Of a stretch of DNA of 5,257 nucleotides, positions 1 through 4,632 are shown one piece after another. Each line of letters starts with the position of its first letter. Positions within the stretch are counted from its first letter, which is position 1. The position numbers were made by a program, and so were the translations under genes. The notes beneath the pieces were generated by a model. That model was not told the DNA's origin. It was given only the letters and a program-made list of their open reading frames with translations, and ran no database searches. Source of the stretch: an uncultured Clostridia bacterium (GTDB lineage Bacteria > Bacillota > Clostridia > Lachnospirales > Anaerotignaceae); the NCBI GenBank assembly GCA_910583755.1, contig CAJTZO010000074.1, positions 1 to 5,257 of the forward strand, read 5' to 3'.

Positions 1-1
1 C

Positions 2-940
2 AACGGTGATGAGCGGGCATTGAGAGTGCTGCAATCGAAGCGACCTAAAATCAATTCGTATAAAAATGAATTATGGACTGCTTTTATCAAGGACCAACAG
101 CGGGCAATGCACATGGCACGGCTTGACATGAAAGGCAAAGTCTTTACTCCGGAACAAAGAAACGAAGAATTGCAGGCTATTGCAAATGATTATGCCATAA
201 CAGAACAGAATTTTATGCGTTATCTCAAAACAGAAGCTGACAATGGAAATAATAAAGCCATATCATTGCTAAAGTCGGAAGAAAAACAAGAAGTACCGCA
301 AGTTGAAACTGCCAGGGAAATCCTATGGCAAGCTTTTGAAAAAGACCAAGCCATTGCTTTCAAGCTTGCAAAAGAAGACTTGAAAGGAAAAATCTTACCT
401 GCTGCACAGTTTATTGAGGAAGTCCAAGACCTCAAAAATAATTATGAAGTAAACCAGGAAAACTTTATCCGTTACTTGCGTTCTGAACTCAAAAACGGCA
501 ATAAGGAAGTTTCCTTAATTTTGCGATTTGAACAGCAGGACTATAAGGATAAGCACCTGACTTCCAAATATCAGCAGTCGCTTATAAACCGGGATGTTCA
601 AATCAAGGTTAAGCAAGATATTTTACAGTCAAACAATTCCCATCAAGTAAAAAAGAAACTGCTGGATATTCAAATTATGGAGCAAATCCTCAAAAAAACG
701 GTTGATTATAAAATAAGCCGAACCGGAGCGATTATTTACAATACCCCAAAAGGAAAAATCATAGACGAAGGCAAACGCATTGTTTTTACCGACAAAGCCA
801 AAGACTTGGCTGCGGAATACTTTTCTGTCAAAAGCGGTTTGCAGAATATTACATTAAAACAAGATAATGGTATCAATAAAAACATTATCAATACCAAAAT
901 CGCACAGTATATAAGAAAAACCCAAGGATTAAGCAGATAA
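2..940 (+). CDS. Conjugative relaxase (MobA/TraI-like), C-terminal part with LPD7-like domain; 5' end outside window
   Basis: The frame is open through the left edge (codons from position 2 read NGDERAL...), so the TTG at 20 is not a credible start and about 313 C-terminal residues are visible. Relaxases nick the transfer origin and pilot the DNA strand into the type IV secretion channel, but the catalytic N-terminus would lie upstream and is not seen. Counting from position 20, residues 17-87 and 100-171 form two tandem copies of a helical unit at an exact 84-residue spacing (W19/W103, LKGK or MKGK, NF(M/I)RYL, NGN). The NGDERAL at the left edge is the tail of a third copy. Residues about 226-282 (VDYKISRTGAIIY, then DEGKRIVF) resemble the LPD7 domain found at the ends of relaxases and related large mobile-element proteins. 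The protein ends in TQGLSR, a tail shared with two other proteins here. The gene runs into the hairpin at 941-969. The relaxase assignment rests on the repeats, the LPD7 match and context, so a TraC-primase-like or other large polyvalent protein is possible. Confidence 0.7.
   Translation, partial: NGDERALRVLQSKRPKINSYKNELWTAFIKDQQRAMHMARLDMKGKVFTPEQRNEELQAIANDYAITEQNFMRYLKTEADNGNNKAISLLKSEEKQEVPQVETAREILWQAFEKDQAIAFKLAKEDLKGKILPAAQFIEEVQDLKNNYEVNQENFIRYLRSELKNGNKEVSLILRFEQQDYKDKHLTSKYQQSLINRDVQIKVKQDILQSNNSHQVKKKLLDIQIMEQILKKTVDYKISRTGAIIYNTPKGKIIDEGKRIVFTDKAKDLAAEYFSVKSGLQNITLKQDNGINKNIINTKIAQYIRKTQGLSR
68..532 (+). repeat. Two tandem 84-residue helical repeats within the relaxase (252-bp period)
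   Basis: Two protein-level repeats start at ELWTAF and EILWQAF. They share the order W-AF-KDQ, A-(L/E)D-(M/L)KGK, EE-(L/V)Q, N(D/N)Y, NF(M/I)RYL and NGN-K, with a gap-free offset of 84 residues between matching positions. DNA identity is clearly lower than protein similarity, so the duplication is old. The tail of a further copy (NGDERAL-VL) enters from the left edge, with a linker four residues shorter. The end of each unit (NGN-KA-SLL) faintly resembles the A/G pattern of Sel1 repeats. Confidence 0.75.
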
Positions 941-969
941 AAAAAGCAGTTCATTGAGAACTGCTTTTT
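941..969. terminator. Bidirectional intrinsic terminator between convergent relaxase and membrane-protein genes
   Basis: A perfect 12-bp inverted repeat (AAAAAGCAGTTC / GAACTGCTTTTT) surrounds a 5-base loop. It begins at the base after the relaxase stop codon and lies 19 bp beyond the stop of the minus-strand membrane-protein gene. A-tracts on one side and T-tracts on the other give a U-run in both directions, so it can end both transcripts. The core stem reappears at 2284-2309. Confidence 0.9.
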
Positions 970-987
970 ACTCTTTATTTATTTATT

Positions 988-1599
988 TTAAAAATCAAAA
1001 TTTAATATTAGAGAAGCTATTTTTTCTTTTTCAATTTTTTTCTGAATTATCAAATAGAAATTATTCAACTGTTTTTTTACTGATTTCTTTTCTAGTATTT
1101 TAGTATAAATTCCAATTAATAATAAAACGAAAAAAATTGGCAAATTCATATAATAGAGAGAAATTATTGCACCTAAAAAGTTAAATCCAGAAAAGAAATT
1201 TAAAATTGTTTCTTTCTTTGAGTAAAATATACGTTTATCTTTTTCATAAAATTTATGGCAACGAGTATAATCCTTATTACCAGAAAACAAAAATTTTATA
1301 ATTGGTATTACATCGTTTTGAAAATTGTTTTGAATTTGATAAGATATAAATGTTAAAATATCTTCTTCATGAAAAGGTATAAAGTTATCACTTATATCAA
1401 TGTATTCTTTTTCATTATTCTCCTTTAAAATACAGACTATTCGTTTCTTAACATTTTTACCATCAATAAATTGATACCATTCTGCTATTGATAATATTTT
1501 ACCTGTATAAAAATAAAACGTAACAGTATAATCGTTGATATCAACTACTTCAGTAAAAGAAAACTGAGAAACTGATGTTTCATGTTCTAAGCTACTCAT
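988..1599 (-). CDS. Unknown 203-residue protein with a C-terminal two-helix membrane hairpin
   Basis: I do not recognise the family. Residues 1-130 look soluble and rich in beta-prone and aromatic residues (TVTFYFYTGKIL, then WYQFIDGKNVKKRIV). Residues about 131-150 and 152-167 are two closely spaced hydrophobic segments with a very short turn containing Asn-Leu-Pro, followed by a Lys-rich amphipathic tail (ILEKKSVKKQ...IQKKIEKEK). This predicts a membrane-anchored protein with its N-terminal domain and positive tail on the cytoplasmic side. There is no signal peptide. The start at 1599 has an AAGGAA ribosome binding site about 8 bases upstream, and an in-frame stop lies just before it. It follows the arm-domain/Sel1 gene by 49 bp on the same strand and probably shares its promoter. 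The coding DNA is extremely AT-rich, unlike the relaxase next door, which suggests acquired cargo. A membrane effector is conceivable from the architecture but unsupported by any motif. Confidence 0.75.
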   Translation of the reverse strand: MSSLEHETSVSQFSFTEVVDINDYTVTFYFYTGKILSIAEWYQFIDGKNVKKRIVCILKENNEKEYIDISDNFIPFHEEDILTFISYQIQNNFQNDVIPIIKFLFSGNKDYTRCHKFYEKDKRIFYSKKETILNFFSGFNFLGAIISLYYMNLPIFFVLLLIGIYTKILEKKSVKKQLNNFYLIIQKKIEKEKIASLILNFDF

Positions 1600-1648
1600 A
1601 ACTTATTTCCTTCTATACGATTTCTATTCATAGTAATACCTAATCAAA

Positions 1649-2161
1649 TTATTGATTAAATAATTTCAAAGTTTCTTTAGCAAATTTATTACCTTTTTCA
1701 ACTGCTTCTAATAATAAATTAAATGCTATTTTTTTATCTTGTTTTATATCGTATTCATCACTCCCATTTAAATATAATAACGCAAGATGATATAAAGCAT
1801 CTTTATTGCCATCATCTGCTTTTAATTTTAATTTTTCAAATTTTAATTTTTTCTTTTGAATATTATAATTTTCAATTTGCTGCTGCCTTTCAATGATAGT
1901 AAGTTTTTTCTTTTCTAAGTGAGGTTCAATTCCTTTTGCAAGCAACAGCCTTAATTCATCACGCTTTTTACGTGCATCATTTAAACTTACTTCAGGATAA
2001 GAACCAAGTGACATTCTATTTTGTTTTCCTTTATATGTATAACGAAATCTCCATAATTTATTACCTGAAGATGCAATTTCAAGGTAAAGCCCTCTGCCGT
2101 CTCCAACAACATAGTTTTTATCTTTTGGAGTTAAATTTTTAATTTGGTTATTGCTTAACAT
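1649..2161 (-). CDS. Integrase arm DNA-binding domain (DUF4102 type) fused to a Sel1-like repeat; no recombinase catalytic domain
   Basis: Residues 1-82 match the N-terminal arm-binding domain of P4-type tyrosine integrases: LSNNQIKNLTPKDK, DGRGLYLEI (21-29), KLWRFRY (35-41), LGSYPEVSLNDAR (52-64), then GIEP (77-80). In true integrases this is followed by a core-binding domain and a catalytic domain of about 300 more residues with an R-H-R-Y set. Here it is replaced by a charged, probably coiled-coil linker (83-113) and a Sel1-like repeat (about 114-166: ADDGNKDALYHLALLYLNG, then AFNLLLEAVEKGN). The gene ends cleanly at LKLFNQ, so it is a designed-looking fusion, not a frameshifted integrase. 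It probably binds DNA and offers a protein-binding helical repeat, but cannot recombine DNA. The start at 2161 has only a weak ribosome binding site (GGAT), but the family's N-terminus begins right there. It has its own promoter and palindrome upstream, and the membrane-protein gene follows. Confidence 0.85.
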   Translation of the reverse strand: MLSNNQIKNLTPKDKNYVVGDGRGLYLEIASSGNKLWRFRYTYKGKQNRMSLGSYPEVSLNDARKKRDELRLLLAKGIEPHLEKKKLTIIERQQQIENYNIQKKKLKFEKLKLKADDGNKDALYHLALLYLNGSDEYDIKQDKKIAFNLLLEAVEKGNKFAKETLKLFNQ

Positions 2162-2245
2162 TTTTCAATCCAACATATTGAAATATATAATTAAATCTAT
2201 GTTAATTGTATACAGTTATTTCATTTTATAAAATATACTTTTTAT

Positions 2246-2261
2246 GTACATTATAATGTAC
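2246..2261. promoter_or_regulatory. Perfect 16-bp palindrome over the -10 box, candidate operator
   Basis: GTACATTATAATGTAC is an exact palindrome with no mismatch and no spacer. It contains the whole TATAAT of the minus-strand promoter, so a dimeric protein bound here would block RNA polymerase. No classic repressor gene is visible in the window. The adjacent arm-domain protein is one possible binder (inference), and a host or element-encoded regulator is another. Confidence 0.6.
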
Positions 2262-2276
2262 TTTTTTGTTTGTCAA
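2250..2276 (-). promoter_or_regulatory. Promoter for the arm-domain/Sel1 and membrane-protein genes
   Basis: Read on the minus strand, a consensus TTGACA (-35, at 2271-2276) is followed after 15 bases by a consensus TATAAT (-10, at 2250-2255). The spacer is two bases shorter than ideal, which would lower basal activity or leave room for an activator. Transcription would start near 2242, giving a leader of about 80 bases before the start codon at 2161. The -10 box sits inside the palindrome at 2246-2261. Confidence 0.6.
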
Positions 2277-2283
2277 GCTATAA

Positions 2284-2309
2284 AAAAAGCAGTTTAAAAA
2301 CTGCTTTTT
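2284..2309. terminator. Intrinsic terminator after the 184-residue gene
   Basis: An 11-bp stem (AAAAAGCAGTT / AACTGCTTTTT) with a 4-base loop is followed by a T-run in either direction. On the minus strand it ends transcription of the 79/184-residue gene pair, 42 bp past the stop codon, just before the promoter of the arm-domain gene. The same 11-bp stem is found in the terminator at 941-969. Confidence 0.85.
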
Positions 2310-2328
2310 ATTATTTAGTTGAATTAGA

Positions 2329-2341
2329 CAGACAGTGTCTG
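2329..2341. repeat. Short GC-richer inverted repeat
   Basis: CAGACA and TGTCTG are separated by a single G, between the stop codon of the 184-residue gene (2352) and the terminator. It stands out in otherwise AT-rich DNA. Its role is unknown: a protein-binding site or a remnant of a recombination junction are both possible, and chance is not excluded. Confidence 0.35.
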
Positions 2342-2351
2342 GAAAATTTAA

Positions 2352-2906
2352 TTATCGAGATAAACCTTGAGATTTTGATAAGCCAAGATGTTGATTAATC
2401 ATTAAATTATGTTGCTTACCAATAAATTTTAAACAATCTTGTCTTATTTTATAAAATGATTTTTCAGCGGGAGAAGCTAACCCACTTCCTAATACTGCTA
2501 ACTTTTTACATTGTGATTGAATATTTGTATCCATAGCTGTATCTTTTACAGGTTTTGTAGCCATTCCAATTCCACTATGAGCTTTGGAAAAATGGCGGCG
2601 TACAAAATTGGGATTTTGACAGTTTATCCAATTATTGCGTATTGTTTCTAATGCAGTTAAAGAATTTCTTCTTTTTTCAGCATCCAATGTTCTTTGATAA
2701 TCAAACTCTTGGGCTGTTTTTTCTAATTCAAATAATTGTTCTATATCTTGCTCTTGTAATGCTTTTGTAAAAATATTAGTAGCATCAATTAAGTTTTTAT
2801 AATACGCTTGGATAGATTTATTTTTTTGACTTTCACAAAAAAGGCTATAAGCAGCTGTTACTTTTAAAATTAATTTATTATTATGAATTGAGCCACTCAT
2901 AACCAT
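2352..2906 (-). CDS. Unknown 184-residue cargo protein ending in the QGLSR tail
   Basis: I do not recognise this protein. Residues about 10-95 are predicted largely helical with charged heptad-like stretches (LQEQDIEQLFELEKTAQEF; DAEKRRNSLTALETIRNN). Residues 96-140 are a Gly/Lys/His-containing middle part (NFVRRHFSKAHSGIGMATKPVK), and 145-172 is another helix-like segment (SPAEKSFYKIRQDCLKFIG). It has no signal peptide or membrane segment. The last ten residues contain GLSK and then GLSR, ending in QGLSR exactly as the relaxase does, with different Leu-flanking codons. The reading frame opens at 2906, but the third-codon ATG at 2900 is the likelier start because AAGAG lies about 7 bases before it. 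Either way the gene overlaps the end of the 79-residue gene by 20-26 bp, so the two are translationally coupled. Composition is AT-rich like its cassette partner. A type IV secretion cargo is a hypothesis from the tail only. Confidence 0.75.
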   Translation of the reverse strand: MVMSGSIHNNKLILKVTAAYSLFCESQKNKSIQAYYKNLIDATNIFTKALQEQDIEQLFELEKTAQEFDYQRTLDAEKRRNSLTALETIRNNWINCQNPNFVRRHFSKAHSGIGMATKPVKDTAMDTNIQSQCKKLAVLGSGLASPAEKSFYKIRQDCLKFIGKQHNLMINQHLGLSKSQGLSR

Positions 2907-3120
2907 ACTCTTTTATCGCACTTGATAAATTATATTGCTTATCAATGAGATATTGTATTCCATTTTCATGTTTTAAATTATCAGCTATTCCTGGAAGAAT
3001 AGGAAGTTGCATTAAAAGATTTTCTGCTTCCTCAAATTTCCCTAATTCTTCTAACTCTGTTGCTTTTAAAGCTAATTCAGCGGCTTCACTCGTACTCATT
3101 TCTCGTAAATTGGGTTCCAT
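2881..3120 (-). CDS. Small 79-residue TPR-like helical protein, first gene of a two-gene cassette
   Basis: Residues about 13-45 have the pattern of a single tetratricopeptide-type helix pair (AAELALKATELEELGKFEEAENLL), followed by a conserved-looking tail with NLSSAIKEYGYEWL. This suggests a small protein-binding adaptor, chaperone or antitoxin-like partner rather than an enzyme. It is preceded by a textbook AGGAGG site 6 bases before the ATG and by a near-consensus promoter, and its 3' end overlaps the 184-residue gene in another frame. Order (small acidic helical protein first, larger basic-tailed protein second) and coupling are typical of chaperone/cargo, immunity/effector and antitoxin/toxin pairs, but nothing in the sequence decides between them. 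I do not recognise a named family. Confidence 0.75.
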   Translation of the reverse strand: MEPNLREMSTSEAAELALKATELEELGKFEEAENLLMQLPILPGIADNLKHENGIQYLIDKQYNLSSAIKEYGYEWLNS

Positions 3121-3145
3121 AATTTCCTCCTTTTAGGGTTTATAA

Positions 3146-3174
3146 ATTATAAAATACCTAAATAAAAATGTAAA
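3146..3174 (-). promoter_or_regulatory. Near-consensus sigma-70/A promoter of the 79/184-residue cassette
   Basis: Read on the minus strand, TTTACA (at 3169-3174) and TATAAT (at 3146-3151) are separated by exactly 17 bases. Transcription would start near 3139, giving a leader of about 20 bases that carries the AGGAGG site for the gene starting at 3120. The -35 box begins one base past the stop codon of the Sel1 gene, so the cassette can be expressed independently of the upstream operon. Confidence 0.7.
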
Positions 3175-3175
3175 G

Positions 3176-4066
3176 TTAAGCATTATTGTTTGGTAGAATT
3201 CCAAACAATATTTTGAGGGCATTTTTAGCTTTTTCATTACCTTTTTCCAAAGAATCGAGGAATAATTCCAAAGCGGTATTGATATTTTTTTTAGCTCCTT
3301 TACCAGTTAAATATAATTGTCCTAATTCATATAAAGCTTCTGAACTTCCTTGAGCTGCTGCTTTTGAAAACCATTTTAAAGCTTTATTATAATCAGCTTC
3401 TACATCTATACCTTTTAAATATATTTGTGCTAACTGTTCTTGGGATTTTAAATGCTCATTGTCTTCTGCAAGACGTTCATAATCTTCAATAGCTCTATTA
3501 ATATCTTTTACATAAATAAGTCCATGTTGAAAGCAGTAAGCTAATTCAAACTCTGCATCTGGATTATCATATTCAGAAGCCCACTCAAAATAATCTTCGC
3601 ATGCTGAAAAAATATCTTGGCGTGTTCCTAAACCATAACGATATAAGTACCCTAATTCATAAAAATATCGTAATTTGTACCAAAATTCTTCTTCATTACT
3701 TATCTCCTCATAAAATTTATTAAATTCAATTAGTAAATCAAATGCTTTTTTATAATCTACTTTAATTCCAAGCCCATAAAAATACATTTGTCCCAATTTA
3801 CACTTGGCATGAATATTTCCATTATGTTCTGCCAATATAAACCATTTAAACGCTTCACTATAATCAATTTCTGTTATCAATCCTTCAAGATGAAAAAATC
3901 CAATCATAAATTGGCTAAAAGCATGGTTATTTTTTGCAGGAATTAAGTATAATTCATATGCAATTTTTAATTCATTTTTTTTAAAACAAGTATCTGCCAT
4001 TGATAATAATGAGTCTAAATCACCACTTTTAATAACATCATTTATTTCTTTACTAATATTATCCAT
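3176..4066 (-). CDS. Cytoplasmic Sel1-repeat (TPR-like) protein, 296 residues
   Basis: The protein is almost entirely Sel1-like repeats, with about six units at residues 48-83, 86-120, 134-168, 170-204, 207-240 and 243-277. Each shows the A-x2-LG-x2-Y-x2-G then A-x2-(W/L)-x2-A signature, clearest in EALYELGQLYLTGKG and AKCKLGQMYFYGLG. Residues 1-45 form a diverged helical cap. There is no signal peptide, so unlike secreted Sel1 proteins it should act in the cytoplasm as a scaffold or binding protein; partner unknown. The start at 4066 has a GAGGT site upstream and overlaps the resolvase stop codon by 8 bp (ATGGATAA), so translation is coupled. Coding DNA is much more AT-rich than most of the resolvase gene. 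Its last repeat resembles the Sel1 tail of the arm-domain protein (11 of 26 aligned residues identical around EKGN-x2-AK-x2-LK), so the two share ancestry in that part. Confidence 0.85.
   Translation of the reverse strand: MDNISKEINDVIKSGDLDSLLSMADTCFKKNELKIAYELYLIPAKNNHAFSQFMIGFFHLEGLITEIDYSEAFKWFILAEHNGNIHAKCKLGQMYFYGLGIKVDYKKAFDLLIEFNKFYEEISNEEEFWYKLRYFYELGYLYRYGLGTRQDIFSACEDYFEWASEYDNPDAEFELAYCFQHGLIYVKDINRAIEDYERLAEDNEHLKSQEQLAQIYLKGIDVEADYNKALKWFSKAAAQGSSEALYELGQLYLTGKGAKKNINTALELFLDSLEKGNEKAKNALKILFGILPNNNA
3184..3210 (-). terminator. Stem-loop at the 3' end of the Sel1 gene, possible weak terminator or mRNA-end structure
   Basis: A perfect 10-bp inverted repeat (TATTGTTTGG / CCAAACAATA) with a 7-base loop lies in the last codons of the Sel1 gene, ending 5 bases before its stop codon. 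On the minus strand it is followed by an interrupted T-rich stretch and not a clean run, so termination would be partial. It would insulate the Sel1 transcript from the promoter just downstream. The repeat also encodes the LFGILPNNN end of the protein. Confidence 0.4.
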
Positions 4067-4622
4067 TATAATTACCTCTTTTTATTGTTTTATAAACGGA
4101 TGAAGTGCATACGTTAAATTTTTCGGCAATAAAACCCGGAGTGCAGCCGTCTTTATGCATTTCAATGATGAGCTTTTTATCTTCATCGGAGATTTTTTTC
4201 GGTCTGCCAAGGTATTTGCCCTGACGTTTGGCATTGTTTATGCCCTCCTGCTGGCGTTCTCGGATCAGCTTCCGCTCGAACTGAGCGAACGCACCAAGAA
4301 CTTGCAGCATGAGCTCCTGCATAGGAGAACTGCCTTTTGAAAACGTTAAATTCTCCGTATAAAAACGCACTTCCACGCCTTTATCCACCAAAGAACTGAC
4401 AATGCTTTGCAGTTCTATGAGATTTCGGGCAAGCCTGTCTATGGAGTGAACCCAAAAAACATCGCCTTCACGCAAATAGTTCAGACATTCGGCTAGTATT
4501 GGTCTTTGGGGTACGGCAGAACTGATTTTTTCCTCAAATACTTTATCAAGGACAATGTTATCAAGCTGCCTGCCTGTTTCCTGCTCAACTGTACTCACTC
4601 TAATATAACCAATACTAGCCAT
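4059..4622 (-). CDS. Serine recombinase, resolvase/invertase family (Tn3 resolvase size)
   Basis: At 187 residues it is the normal length for the Tn3-resolvase/DNA-invertase group. The catalytic domain starts YIRVST with Arg8 and the nucleophile Ser10. Arg40-Pro41 and the SIDRLARN block (Asp62, Arg63, Arg66) complete the active-site set. Residues about 100-135 form the long dimer helix (MQELMLQVLGAFAQFERKLIRERQ), GRPKK (139-143) is the minor-groove linker, and residues about 145-182 are the C-terminal helix-turn-helix. All key residues are present, so it should be active in multimer resolution or site inversion. The start at 4622 is supported by TAAGGAG about 7 bases upstream, with that TAA being the stop of the preceding gene. 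No res-like site is recognisable nearby. Codon composition is GC-richer than the genes after it, and the AT-rich shift begins in its last 20-25 codons. Confidence 0.95.
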   Translation of the reverse strand: MASIGYIRVSTVEQETGRQLDNIVLDKVFEEKISSAVPQRPILAECLNYLREGDVFWVHSIDRLARNLIELQSIVSSLVDKGVEVRFYTENLTFSKGSSPMQELMLQVLGAFAQFERKLIRERQQEGINNAKRQGKYLGRPKKISDEDKKLIIEMHKDGCTPGFIAEKFNVCTSSVYKTIKRGNYNG

Positions 4623-4632
4623 TTATAACTCC

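Noticed and set aside
20..22. TTG at 20 as the start of the first gene
   Set aside because: The frame is open to the left edge and the upstream codons (NGDERA) continue the repeat pattern, so it is internal.
1936..2142. Plus-strand open frame opposite the arm-domain gene, and similar frames at 2945-3136, 4155-4340, 220-435, 736-954 and 4821-5060
   Set aside because: They lie opposite or out of frame within well-supported genes and show no family resemblance; I saw no convincing ribosome binding site for them.
1649..2161. A functional tyrosine integrase
   Set aside because: Only the arm-binding domain is present; there is no core-binding domain and no catalytic R-H-R-Y set, in this frame or in neighbouring frames.
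2223..2234. Palindrome ATTTTATAAAAT in the leader of the arm-domain gene
   Set aside because: It is made only of A and T in very AT-rich DNA and is readily expected by chance.
2352..3120. Naming the two-gene cassette a toxin-antitoxin system
   Set aside because: The layout fits, but neither protein shows a known toxin fold, nuclease motif or antitoxin DNA-binding domain, so the name would be a guess.
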